From contig NZ_JASNRA010000024.1 in assembly GCF_030411955.1 (NCBI RefSeq), forward strand, positions 14,629 through 78,628: DNA of 64,000 nucleotides. The letters run 5' to 3'. Position 1 is the first letter of the stretch. Each line of letters opens with the position of its first letter. Made by a program: the position numbers and the translations under genes. Of this stretch, positions 15,356 through 24,187 are shown one piece after another. The DNA is from Massilia sp. YIM B02443 (GTDB lineage: Bacteria; Pseudomonadota; Gammaproteobacteria; Burkholderiales; Burkholderiaceae_D). Below the pieces are notes generated by a model. The model did not search any database and had not been told where the DNA came from. It worked only from the letters and a program-made list of their open reading frames with translations.

Positions 15356-18163
15356 ATGCGACACGCATTCGCCAGCCGTCTGCTGCACCGTAGTCGCGAC
15401 CTGTCGCGGGCCGCGCTGGCCACGTGTGCGCTCGGCCTGGCGCTGACGGCGCTGCTGTGCGGCGCGGTGCGCACGATGGAGGCGGACCGCACCCGCGCCG
15501 AATTCGCGCAGCGCACCGCGGTACGGGTGGCGGGCGTGACGCGCGCCTTCGGCGAGGCGACCGAGTCGCTGCGCGCCGTGAATCTGTTCCTGCGGGCGTC
15601 GAAAAACGTGACCCGCGCCGAGTTCGATGCCTTCGCCGCACCGCTGGCGGCGCGCCACGACTACCTGCTGGCGCTGGCCTTCCACCGCTTCGTCAGCGAC
15701 GCCGAGCGCCCCGCGTTCGAGGCCGAGCGCGCGCGCGACTGGCCCGGCTTCGCGATCCGGGAGCGCGGCCCCGCCGGGCCACTGGTGCGCGCCGCCAGGC
15801 GCGAGCGCTACCTGGTCAACGATTACGTGGCGCCGATCGAGGGCAACGAGGTCACCTACGGCTACGACGCCTGGTCGTCGGAACAGCAGCGCGCTTTCAC
15901 CCGGCGCGCGATCGACAGCGGCGAGCCGGCCGCCAGCAGCATCATGACCCTGCTGCAGGGCGGCGGCCGGCGCCAGGGCCTGCTGATCGTGTTGCCGGTG
16001 TACCGCGCCGGCGCGCTCCCCACGACCATGGCCGAGCGGCGCGCGAGCGTCGTCGGCGACACTGCCGTGGTGCTCGACGTCGGCCTGCTGGTCGGCGGCA
16101 CGTTGTCGGCGGTGCGTCTGCTCGACGGCAACGGGGTGGCGATGTCCTTGCGTGCGCCCGACATGCACGGCAATATCGTCACCGCCTACCAGCATGGCAG
16201 CCTGGCCGCGCCGGGCGGGCGCTGGGATGCGCTGCTGGGCGGCGCAGGGCTGCGCCACGTGGAGGAATTCAATATCGCCGGCAGCCCGTGGCAGCTGGTG
16301 GTCCAGGAGCCGCCGCCGCCGCTGGCCAGCCACACCGCCGAGCTGACCACGCTGGCGCTGGGCCTGGTGCTGAGCTTTGCCGCCGCTGCGCTGGTGCAGG
16401 GCCGGGTGCGGCGCACGCGCCGCATCGAAGCGCTGGTCGGCGAGCGCACCGCGGCGCTGGAACGGGCCAGCGGCGCGCTGCGGCTGTACCGCCAGGCGAT
16501 GGACGCGGCCGTCAATCCGATCCTGCTGGTGGATGCGCGTTCGTCCGGGTATCCGATCGAATACGTCAACCCGGCCTGCGAGCAGGTGTTCCGCATTCCC
16601 GCGCCCGAGCTGGCGGGCCAGCCGCTGCGCACCGTCGCCGGGCTCGATGCCGACCTGCCCGCGCTGGGCGAGCTGCGCCAGGCGCTGGACGAGCAGCGCG
16701 CCGGCCATGCGCTGGTGGCCCAGCGCACCCGCGACGGCGCCGAACTGGTGAGCGACGTGTACGTGGCGCCGGTGCGCGACGCTGCCGGCCTCACCACGCA
16801 CTTCGTGGTGATCGTGTACGACGTCACCACCGCCAGGCGCTACGAGGCCGAGCTGGAACGCCATGCCCACTACGACACCCTGACCGGGCTGCCCAACCGC
16901 GCGCTGCTCACCGACCGCCTCGAACGCGCCATCGCGAACGCCGGCGCGCTGCCGGTGTGGACGGTGGCGCTCGACATCGACCACTTCAAGCTGATCAACG
17001 ACACCCTGGGCCGGCGCGCCGGCGACGCCGCGCTGCGCGCGCTGGCCGTGCGCATCATCGGTGCGTTGCGTCCGAGCGATACCGCGGCGCGGGTCGGCGG
17101 CGACGACTTCGTGCTGGTGCTGGCCGGCTGCGCCGATGAGCGCCAGGCCGCCTCCCGCGTGCAGCAGGTGCGCGACGCGGTGGCGTTGCCGCTGGAACTC
17201 GAGGGGCAGTCCCTGGTGCTCGGCTGCAGCGCCGGGGTGGCCGCCTGGCCGGCCGACGGCGGCGACGCCGACACCCTGGTCAAGCACGCCGAGATCGCCA
17301 TGTACCGCGCCAAGACCATCGGCCGCAACGGGGTGCGCTTCTACGCGCCGGACATGAACGCCCACGCCTTCGACCGCCTGGCGCTGGAAGGCGCGCTGCG
17401 CCATGCACTGGAGGCCGGGCAGTTCGAGCTGCACTTCCAGCCGCAGGTGGACCTGGCCAGCGGCACCGTGGTCGGCACCGAGGCGCTGCTCCGCTGGCGC
17501 CATCCGCTGCTCGGCAGCGTGCGCCCGGACCGCTTCATTGCGCTGGCCGAGGAGACCGGCCTGATCGTGCCGATCGGCGCCTGGGTGCTGCGCGCCGCCT
17601 GCCAGCAGAACCGGCGCTGGCAGCGCGCCGGCTTCGGGCCGCTGCGGGTGGCGGTCAACCTGTCGGCGCGCCAGTTCGCCGAGCCCGACCTGGTGGCGAC
17701 GGTGGCGCAGGTGCTGGACGAAACCGGGCTGCCGGCCAATTCGCTCGAGATCGAGCTGACCGAGAGCATGATGGTGAACGACGTCGAGGCCGCGATCCAG
17801 ACCATGCTGTGCCTCAAGCGCATGGGCGTCAAATTGTCGATCGACGACTTCGGGACCGGCTACTCGAGCCTGTCGTACCTGAAGCGCCTGCCGGTGGACG
17901 TGCTCAAGATCGACCGCTCGTTCGTGCAGGACATCGCCGGCAGCGCCGACGGCGCGGCGCTGGTGGAAGCGATCGTCTCGCTGGCGCACGGCCTGCGCAT
18001 GGGCGTGATCGCCGAGGGCGTCGAGACGCTCGAGCAGCTCGACTGCCTGCGCGGCTGCGGCTGCGACGAGGTACAGGGCCACATCTACGGCCGCCCGCAG
18101 CCGGTCGAGGCGCTGGAACCGCTGCTGCGCGCGCGCCGCGTGGAGCCGGCGCCGACTGCCTGA
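15356..18163 (+). CDS. CHASE-PAS-GGDEF-EAL cyclic-di-GMP protein
   Basis: A 935-residue membrane protein. Order: an N-terminal helix (about 18-38), a periplasmic CHASE sensor domain (about 60-260; RYLVNDYVAPIEGNEVTYGYD-like pattern), a second helix (about 330-350), a PAS domain (375-475), GGDEF (485-650) and EAL (665-925). The cyclase motif reads GGDDF, a conservative variant, with an inhibitory I-site RPSD five residues before it. The phosphodiesterase domain keeps EALLRW, DDFGTGYSSLSYL and AEGVET, so it should be active. Net activity cannot be predicted; the EAL side looks the more canonical. The start at 15356 was chosen over 15293, whose extra residues are Arg-rich and precede the natural helix. 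Confidence 0.88.
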   Translation: MRHAFASRLLHRSRDLSRAALATCALGLALTALLCGAVRTMEADRTRAEFAQRTAVRVAGVTRAFGEATESLRAVNLFLRASKNVTRAEFDAFAAPLAARHDYLLALAFHRFVSDAERPAFEAERARDWPGFAIRERGPAGPLVRAARRERYLVNDYVAPIEGNEVTYGYDAWSSEQQRAFTRRAIDSGEPAASSIMTLLQGGGRRQGLLIVLPVYRAGALPTTMAERRASVVGDTAVVLDVGLLVGGTLSAVRLLDGNGVAMSLRAPDMHGNIVTAYQHGSLAAPGGRWDALLGGAGLRHVEEFNIAGSPWQLVVQEPPPPLASHTAELTTLALGLVLSFAAAALVQGRVRRTRRIEALVGERTAALERASGALRLYRQAMDAAVNPILLVDARSSGYPIEYVNPACEQVFRIPAPELAGQPLRTVAGLDADLPALGELRQALDEQRAGHALVAQRTRDGAELVSDVYVAPVRDAAGLTTHFVVIVYDVTTARRYEAELERHAHYDTLTGLPNRALLTDRLERAIANAGALPVWTVALDIDHFKLINDTLGRRAGDAALRALAVRIIGALRPSDTAARVGGDDFVLVLAGCADERQAASRVQQVRDAVALPLELEGQSLVLGCSAGVAAWPADGGDADTLVKHAEIAMYRAKTIGRNGVRFYAPDMNAHAFDRLALEGALRHALEAGQFELHFQPQVDLASGTVVGTEALLRWRHPLLGSVRPDRFIALAEETGLIVPIGAWVLRAACQQNRRWQRAGFGPLRVAVNLSARQFAEPDLVATVAQVLDETGLPANSLEIELTESMMVNDVEAAIQTMLCLKRMGVKLSIDDFGTGYSSLSYLKRLPVDVLKIDRSFVQDIAGSADGAALVEAIVSLAHGLRMGVIAEGVETLEQLDCLRGCGCDEVQGHIYGRPQPVEALEPLLRARRVEPAPTA

Positions 18164-18218
18164 AGCGCGGCCGCACGCCGCGCCGCCGAGCCGTGCCGTG
18201 GACGCGCGGCCGGTCGGC

Positions 18219-18224
18219 TATACT
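18219..18224 (+). promoter_or_regulatory. Probable -10 element (TATACT) of the penicillin-binding protein gene
   Basis: TATACT lies 38 bases before the GTG start in an otherwise GC-rich spacer. I see no convincing -35 element, so the call rests on the hexamer and its position. Confidence 0.35.
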
Positions 18225-18261
18225 TGCCGAATATTGACGAATTCGCAGGCAAGGAACACGC

Positions 18262-20820
18262 GTGGACCAGCATCAGGAGAACAAGAACACCGACCAGGAA
18301 CAGACAGCGCATGCGCGCGCCGCCGATGGCGCGAGCGGCCCGGAATCGCTGAAGGAACGGGCGCTGCGGCTCGGGCGCCGCCTGTTTGCATCGGCCTCGC
18401 ACCGCGCTGGGGCGGTGCATGCCGGGGCGCGCCAACGGCTGCATGGCCGCCCGCTGCCGGTGAAACTGGCGCTGCTGTCGCTGTGGACGGTGGCCGCCGG
18501 CCTGTCGCTGTTCCTGGCCTGGCTGCTGGTCCTGATCCCACTCACGCCCGGCATCGACGACCTGCAGCAGGCCAGTTCCTCGCGCCCGACCGTGATCCTC
18601 TCAAGCGACGGCAAGAAGCTCGGCACCTTCGAGCAGGGCCTGCAGGAGCGCGTCAAATTGTCGCAGATCTCGCCGCGCGTGATCGAGGCCCTGATCGCCA
18701 CCGAAGACCACCGATTCTATCGCCACCACGGCGTCGACTTCCGGCGCGTGGCCGGCGCCGCCTGGGCCACCCTGAAGGGCGACTCGCAGGGCGGCTCGAC
18801 CATCACCCAGCAGCTGGCGCGCAATATGTTCCCGAAAGAGATCGGGCGCAGCCGCAGCATCAACCGCAAGATGAAGGAGCTGATCACCGCGATCAAGATC
18901 GAGAACACCTACAGCAAGACCGAGATCCTGGAAGCCTACCTGAACACCGTGCCGTTCCTGTACAATGCCTACGGCATCGAGATGGCGGCGCGCACCTATT
19001 TCGGTAAACCCGCCCTCAAGCTCGACGTGCTGGAGTCGGCCACCCTGGTCGGCATGCTGAAGGGCACCCACTACTACAATCCGGTGACCAAGCCGGAACG
19101 CTCGAAGGCGCGCCGCAACGTGGTACTGGGCCAGATGCGCAAGCACGAGGTGCTGAGCGAAGCGCGCTACCGGGCGCTGGTGAAACGTCCGCTGCGCCTG
19201 CGCTTCGCGCGCCTTCCGGACCGCAGCGGCAAGGACAACCACTTCACCGCCTACGTGCGCAAGTGGCTGCAGGAGTGGGCCGACGACAACGACTACGACC
19301 TGCAGCTGGACGGCCTGGTGGTGCGCACCACGCTCGACGGCAATCTGCAAGCCGCGGCCGAGCGCGCGGTCGAGCGCCAGGCGAATACGCTGCAGGCGAT
19401 CGCCGACGTCGAGTGGGCGCTGCCGAGCGTGGCGCGCTCGACCTCGACCGGCATGTACACGGCCATGCGCCAGAGCCTGGAGCCGTTCAGGTACTACTGG
19501 AATTCGCACCCGCAGATCCTGGACGCCTTCGTGCGCGAGAGCGGCGAATATCGCAACGCAGTCGAGCAGGGCGAGGCGCCGGCCGCGGCGCTCAAGCGGC
19601 TCAAAGGCGACCGCCAGTTCATGCGCACGCTCAAGAGCGCCAAGTCGCGCCTGGAAGCCGGCTTCGTGGCGGTCGATCCGACCAGCGGCGAGGTGAAAGC
19701 CTGGGTCGGCAGCCGCGACTTCGAGCGCGACCAGTTCGACCACGTGGCCCAGGCCGCGCGCCAGCCGGGATCGACCTTCAAGCCGATCGTGTATGGCGCC
19801 GCGCTGGAACGCGGCATCCCGCCCGACCAGGCCTACCGCGACGTGGTGCAGGAATTCCGCGGCGCCGGCGGCAGCGTGTGGAAGCCGACCGACATGAGCG
19901 GCAACAGCGGACGCATGATGCCGATGAGCGAAGGCCTGGTGTTCTCGAAGAACACGATTACCGCCCAGGTGATGCAGGAAGTCGGCGTCGGGCCGGTGGT
20001 GCGCCTGGCGCAGGGCATGGGCATCCGCCAGAGCAGGCTCGAAGCGGTGCCGTCGCTGGCGCTGGGCACCAGCCCGGTGACGCTGCTGGAGATGGTCAGC
20101 ACCTATTCGACCATCGCGGCCGAGGGGCAGTACAGGAAGCCCGTGATCGTGCGCAGCATCGAAGACCGCGACGGCCAGATCGTCGCCGACTTCAGCACCG
20201 GCCAGCCCGAGCGCGCCATGTCGCAGGCGTCGGCGCTGGCGCTGATCGACATGCTGCGCGGGGTGGTCAACCGCGGCACCGGCGGCGGCGTGCGCTACCG
20301 CTTCGGCATCTATGGCGACGTCGCCGGCAAGACCGGCACCACCCAGAACAACACCGATGGCTGGTTCATCCTGATGCATCCGAACCTGGTGGCCGGGGCC
20401 TGGGTCGGCTTCAACGACAACCGCGTGGCGATTCGCAGCACCTACTGGGGCCAGGGCGGCCACAATGCGGCGCTGCTGGTGGGCGACTTCTTCAAGAGCG
20501 CGCTGGATGGCGGCAGTATCGATGCGCAAGCTCGGTTCCCTGGCGCGCGCAAGCCCGAGCCGCGCCGTTACGAGGAAGCGCCGGAAGAAGTGTACGAGGT
20601 GCCCGATCAATTCGCCGACGACGAGTCGTTCGAGGAAGTCACCCCGCCACCAGCAATCGAATCGAGCGAGCCGGTCGAATCGTTCGAGCCGGTCGACGTG
20701 CCGCCGCCGGCGCCGCCGCTGGAAGTGCAGCCTGCTCCGGCACCTGCCCCTGCGCCCGCGGCTATCCCGGTTCCGGTCCCGGGCGAGACGCCGCGCCTGC
20801 GGCGCGAAGACCTGTTCTGA
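18262..20820 (+). CDS. Class A penicillin-binding protein (transglycosylase-transpeptidase)
   Basis: An 852-residue bifunctional peptidoglycan synthase. A cytoplasmic N-terminus (1-70) leads into one membrane helix (about 72-95). The GT51 glycosyltransferase shows ATEDHRFYRHHGVDFR and GGSTITQQLARN. The transpeptidase shows the SxxK motif RQPGSTFKPIVYG, SKNT and KTGTTQNNTDGW. A Pro/Glu-rich tail of about 90 residues follows, probably disordered. It polymerises and cross-links murein in the periplasm. The start codon is GTG, with AAGGA 7 bases upstream. Its last 59 bases overlap the convergent M23 peptidase gene. Confidence 0.92.
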   Translation: MDQHQENKNTDQEQTAHARAADGASGPESLKERALRLGRRLFASASHRAGAVHAGARQRLHGRPLPVKLALLSLWTVAAGLSLFLAWLLVLIPLTPGIDDLQQASSSRPTVILSSDGKKLGTFEQGLQERVKLSQISPRVIEALIATEDHRFYRHHGVDFRRVAGAAWATLKGDSQGGSTITQQLARNMFPKEIGRSRSINRKMKELITAIKIENTYSKTEILEAYLNTVPFLYNAYGIEMAARTYFGKPALKLDVLESATLVGMLKGTHYYNPVTKPERSKARRNVVLGQMRKHEVLSEARYRALVKRPLRLRFARLPDRSGKDNHFTAYVRKWLQEWADDNDYDLQLDGLVVRTTLDGNLQAAAERAVERQANTLQAIADVEWALPSVARSTSTGMYTAMRQSLEPFRYYWNSHPQILDAFVRESGEYRNAVEQGEAPAAALKRLKGDRQFMRTLKSAKSRLEAGFVAVDPTSGEVKAWVGSRDFERDQFDHVAQAARQPGSTFKPIVYGAALERGIPPDQAYRDVVQEFRGAGGSVWKPTDMSGNSGRMMPMSEGLVFSKNTITAQVMQEVGVGPVVRLAQGMGIRQSRLEAVPSLALGTSPVTLLEMVSTYSTIAAEGQYRKPVIVRSIEDRDGQIVADFSTGQPERAMSQASALALIDMLRGVVNRGTGGGVRYRFGIYGDVAGKTGTTQNNTDGWFILMHPNLVAGAWVGFNDNRVAIRSTYWGQGGHNAALLVGDFFKSALDGGSIDAQARFPGARKPEPRRYEEAPEEVYEVPDQFADDESFEEVTPPPAIESSEPVESFEPVDVPPPAPPLEVQPAPAPAPAPAAIPVPVPGETPRLRREDLF

Positions 20821-21346
20821 CGCTTTCCGGTTCGGCCTTGAGCATCGGGTAGGGATTGATCGCGCCGCCGGCTTCGTAAACACCGTAGTGCAGGTGCGGC
20901 GGCGTGCCGGCGGCATTGCCGCTGTTGCCGACGTAGCCCAGCACATGGCCGGCCTCGATGCGCATGCCCGGCGACACGCCGGCGTAGCGCTCCAGGTGGG
21001 CGTAGTAATGGCGCTGGCCGCCCGGGCCGAGCACCCACACCACCAGCCCGCCCAGGCGGTTGGTGCCGACCCGCGCCACGATGCCCTGGGTGCTCGATTT
21101 CACCGGCGTGCCGCGTTTGGCGAAGATGTCGATGCCCTCGTGCTTGCGGCCTTCGCTGCGCGCGCCGTGCCAGGTGTCGCGCAGCTCGCGCCGGCGCACG
21201 CCCTCGACCGGCATCGCCAGCGTCTCGGGCACGGGCATGGCCAGCAGGCGCGCGGTGTACATGGCGCGTTCGACGGCCGGTTCCAGCAGGCCCCAGCCCA
21301 GGATCAGGAAAACCGCAACAACAAGACTGCGCATGAAGGTTCGCAT
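20762..21346 (-). CDS. M23 (LytM) family peptidase, membrane-anchored
   Basis: A 194-residue protein with an N-terminal helix (about 5-22) serving as signal or anchor, then a LytM domain: RKHEGIDIFAKRGTPVKS (first zinc ligands His and Asp) and TPPHLHYGVYEAGG (HxH motif), so the zinc site is complete. Substrate: peptide cross-links of peptidoglycan, in the periplasm. An alternative start four codons in (21334) is equally plausible. The coding end overlaps the penicillin-binding protein gene tail to tail by 59 bases, so both C-termini use opposite strands of the same DNA. Confidence 0.85.
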   Translation of the reverse strand: MRTFMRSLVVAVFLILGWGLLEPAVERAMYTARLLAMPVPETLAMPVEGVRRRELRDTWHGARSEGRKHEGIDIFAKRGTPVKSSTQGIVARVGTNRLGGLVVWVLGPGGQRHYYAHLERYAGVSPGMRIEAGHVLGYVGNSGNAAGTPPHLHYGVYEAGGAINPYPMLKAEPESVRTGLRAAGAASRPGPEPG

Positions 21347-21400
21347 GGCGTATCGGTAACGATGGTCATGCAAGGCACATGGGGACGCTTGTCCCGATTG

Positions 21401-22315
21401 CTACCTCGGCGGCGCCTTCTTCGCGCTGAGCATGACCCAGGCCACGCCGGCCAGCGTCGCCAGCCCGGCGAGTATGCCCCATGCGCTCATCCGTTCGCCC
21501 AGGAACAGCAATCCCATGACCGCGCTGATCACCGGCACCGACAACTGCACCGCGCCGGCGCCGATCGCGCTCAGGCGGCTGCGCACCCAGTACCAGACCG
21601 CGTAGCCGAGCGCCGAGGTGATGCTCCCGGAGACGACTGCGTAGACGGCGCCGGGCGGGTCGAACACGGGTGCGTCGCGTGCGGCCGGCAGCAGCAATAG
21701 CAACAGCAACAGCGCCAGCGGCACCGCCAGCAAAAAGCTGACGGCGGTATTGAGCACCGGCGGCCCGGCCGAGCGCCCCAGCAGCGAAAAGCCGCCCCAG
21801 GCGGCGCCGGCCAGCGCCATCAGGAGGGCGGCGCCGGGCGACGGCGCCGAGGCCGAAGGCAGCAGGAACGCGGCCATGCCGCCCAGCGCCAGCAGCATGC
21901 CGGCGATGCTGGCCCGCTCGCCCTTGACCAGGCCATAGCCGATCATCACCAGCTGGGCCGAGGTGAACAGCACCAGCGCGCCGGCGCCGGTGCCGATGTC
22001 GCGGTAGGCGAAGGAAAACGCCGCCGCGTAGGTGAACAGCAGCGCCGCCGACCACCATGCGTTGCGTCCGACGGCCAGCTTGCCGCGCTGGAAGCGCAGG
22101 ATCGCCAGCAGCGTCAGCGCGCCGGCGACGATGCGGATGGCGGTGAACGCTGCGGCGTCGATGCCGGTCGTCTGGAAGGCGAGGCGGGCCAGCAGCGAGT
22201 TGCCGGCGAAGGCCAGCATGGCGACGCAGGTCAGCACGGGGAGCAGGGCGGGCAGGGGAGGTTGCTCGCGCCCGGCGTCCGTGGCGGGTTGCGGCGAGCG
22301 CGCTTGCTGGTTCAT
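21401..22315 (-). CDS. EamA/DMT family permease
   Basis: A 304-residue protein with ten hydrophobic helices in two EamA repeats, the usual drug/metabolite transporter layout; LSVPVISAVMGLLFLGERMS in the second repeat is the family signature. Such proteins commonly export amino acids or other metabolites; the substrate is not evident. It is a single gene, with 54 bases between its stop and the start of the M23 peptidase gene, and may be transcribed with it. Confidence 0.82.
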   Translation of the reverse strand: MNQQARSPQPATDAGREQPPLPALLPVLTCVAMLAFAGNSLLARLAFQTTGIDAAAFTAIRIVAGALTLLAILRFQRGKLAVGRNAWWSAALLFTYAAAFSFAYRDIGTGAGALVLFTSAQLVMIGYGLVKGERASIAGMLLALGGMAAFLLPSASAPSPGAALLMALAGAAWGGFSLLGRSAGPPVLNTAVSFLLAVPLALLLLLLLLPAARDAPVFDPPGAVYAVVSGSITSALGYAVWYWVRSRLSAIGAGAVQLSVPVISAVMGLLFLGERMSAWGILAGLATLAGVAWVMLSAKKAPPR

Positions 22316-22429
22316 GGTGGCGCTTCCAGTCTGATGATCTGGTCAGTATGCCACGCCCGGCGCCGCCCGTTAAGGGAGGGCGCAGGACAAGCGCGGGCGA
22401 CGCGCGCGTGCGCGCCGCGGGGGAGCGTG

Positions 22430-23269
22430 TTACAGGATCGGTGTGCCGCCAGTGACGGCGATGCGCGCGCCCGAGATGTAGCTGGCTTCGTCCGAGGCCA
22501 GCATCACGAAGGCCGGCGCGACTTCCTTCGGCTGGCCGGCGCGCTTCATCGGCACCTGGCTGCCGAAGCTCTCGACCTGGTCGGGCGGCATGGTCGACGG
22601 GATCAGCGGGGTCCAGATCGGGCCCGGCGCCACCGAGTTGGCGCGGATGCCTTTTTCGGCCAGCAGCTGGGCCAGGCCGGCGGTGAAGTTGGCGATCGCG
22701 CCCTTGGTGGTGGCATAGGCCAGCAGGGTCGGCACCGGCTTGTCCGAGTTGATCGAGGTGGTGTTGATGATCGACGAACCCGGCTTCATGTGCTTGACCG
22801 CCGCCTTGCAGGTATGGAACATGGCGCTGATATTGACCTTGAAGGTGTAATCCCACTCGTCGTCCGGGATGTCCTCGATCGACTCGTGCGACATCTGGAA
22901 CGCGGCATTGTTGACCAGCACGTCGATGCGGCCGAATTCCTGCACCGCCTTGTCGATGATGGCGCGGCAGTGGGCCGGATCGGCCAGGTCGCCCGGCACC
23001 AGCACCGCCTTGCGGCCGGCTTCCTCGACCAGGCGCGCGGTTTCCCTGGCGTCGTCATGCTCGTTCAGATACGAGATCAGCACGTCGGCGCCTTCGCGCG
23101 CGAACGCCAGCGCCACCGCACGGCCGATGCCGCTGTCGGCGCCGGTGATCACGGTGGCCTTGTCCTGCAGGCGGCCCGAGCCGCGGTAGCTGGACTCGCC
23201 GTGGTCGGCCTGCGGGGTCAGTTCCTTCTCGCTACCGGGTGGCTGCTGCTGTTGCTTGGGCATGTTCAT
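22430..23269 (-). CDS. Short-chain dehydrogenase/reductase, general-stress type
   Basis: A 279-residue SDR with a hydrophilic Gln-rich N-terminal extension (about 35 residues). The cofactor motif TGADSGIG lies at 42-49, followed by NNAAF, catalytic Ser in TTSINSD and YATTK. The N-terminal extension and GPIWTPLIPSTMP are typical of the YghA/YhdG/GspA-39-like oxidoreductases linked to general stress. Substrate unknown. AGGAG stands 7 bases before the ATG at 23269; a second ATG two codons in is possible. Confidence 0.85.
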   Translation of the reverse strand: MNMPKQQQQPPGSEKELTPQADHGESSYRGSGRLQDKATVITGADSGIGRAVALAFAREGADVLISYLNEHDDARETARLVEEAGRKAVLVPGDLADPAHCRAIIDKAVQEFGRIDVLVNNAAFQMSHESIEDIPDDEWDYTFKVNISAMFHTCKAAVKHMKPGSSIINTTSINSDKPVPTLLAYATTKGAIANFTAGLAQLLAEKGIRANSVAPGPIWTPLIPSTMPPDQVESFGSQVPMKRAGQPKEVAPAFVMLASDEASYISGARIAVTGGTPIL

Positions 23270-23490
23270 TCAATCGCTCCTTGTCACTGGTTGATTGCTG
23301 GTTGGGATGCTGCAGGGAACGGAGCGCGCAGTCTCAGGCTCGCGCCCCGGGGAATGTGGTGTAGACCGCGGCAGGCTGGTGCCGGTTCTGGTGCCAGAGC
23401 GCCGTAAAAATCGAAGGCGCGGCCGCGGCAAGCTGCCGGGGCCGCGCTACCGGTCAATGCTGTAAAGCACGCCGGCCTGCTGCGGGAAGA

Positions 23491-23670
23491 TCAGTGGCGG
23501 CCGAGATGCTCGCGCACCGCGTTCACGCTCGGACCGACCTGGCGCACCGCGCTTTCGAGTTGCTCGCGGCTCACGCCCAGCGCTTCGGTCCAATGACGCA
23601 CTTCCCATTCCTCGTGCACGTTGATGCGCGAGCGGTCCTGCTGGCCTCGGTCGTTCAGATTGTCTGACAT
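23491..23670 (-). CDS. DUF3606 small protein
   Basis: A 59-residue protein beginning MSDNLNDRGQQDRSRINVHE. The pattern RINVHEEWEVRHWTEALGV followed by SREQLESAVRQVGPSVNAV is that of the DUF3606 family, small helical proteins of unknown function that are widespread in soil proteobacteria. AAAGGAG precedes the start. It stands alone between the SDR and the thioredoxin operon and may share stress control with the SDR gene 221 bases downstream (inference). Confidence 0.8.
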   Translation of the reverse strand: MSDNLNDRGQQDRSRINVHEEWEVRHWTEALGVSREQLESAVRQVGPSVNAVREHLGRH

Positions 23671-23866
23671 GGCTATCTCCTTTGCATAAGCTGGGTCCAG
23701 CGTGCCACCCGCAAGCGGCGTCTTCCGTACGCTGCCTCACATTCCGATGACTCACATTCGACCCGCTTCGAGATGATCGGTCCGCTTCGTGCGGCGCCCG
23801 TGCCGGCGTGCCGGTTTTCGGGTAGGCTTATGGCGTTGATGAAGCTATAACAAAGGAGACCGAGCC

Positions 23867-24187
23867 ATGACCGCACCGTATGAAACCGCCCAGCCCGAAC
23901 GCAGCAGCATCGACGCCACGCCCGGCATCGTCGCCCTCGACTTCGGCACCAACTGGTGTGGCTACTGCCGCGCCGGCGAGCCGCTGATCGCGCAGGGGCT
24001 GGCCGACTATCCGCAGGCACGCCACATCAAGGTCGAGGACGGTCCGGGACGTCCGTTGGGACGCTCGTTCCGCATCAAGCTGTGGCCAAGCGTGGTGGTG
24101 CTCAAGGACGGGCAGGAAGTGGCGCGCGTGGTGCGGCCCGACAGCGCCGACGCGGTGCGCGAAGCGCTGGCCAAGGCCGGCGCATGA
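23867..24187 (+). CDS. Thioredoxin family protein
   Basis: A 106-residue cytoplasmic protein with the thioredoxin fold and active site WCGYC (Cys31, Cys34) instead of the classical WCGPC. The later cis-Pro element appears as LWPSVVVLKDG. The Tyr in the active site should shift redox potential. AAAGGAG lies 8 bases before the start. Its stop overlaps the start of the MFS gene (ATGA), so it heads a three-gene operon with MFS and GNAT genes. Confidence 0.88.
   Translation: MTAPYETAQPERSSIDATPGIVALDFGTNWCGYCRAGEPLIAQGLADYPQARHIKVEDGPGRPLGRSFRIKLWPSVVVLKDGQEVARVVRPDSADAVREALAKAGA

Noticed and set aside
15278..18082. A 934-codon open frame on the minus strand opposite the GGDEF-EAL gene, and similar long antisense frames elsewhere
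   Set aside because: They are mirror frames produced by high GC and biased third positions: His/Arg/Gln-rich, no recognisable domains. The + strand protein has clear domains.
23447..23755. A 102-residue minus-strand frame (Arg-rich)
   Set aside because: It is a shadow of the 59-residue DUF3606 gene in another frame; the latter has a family pattern and ribosome site.
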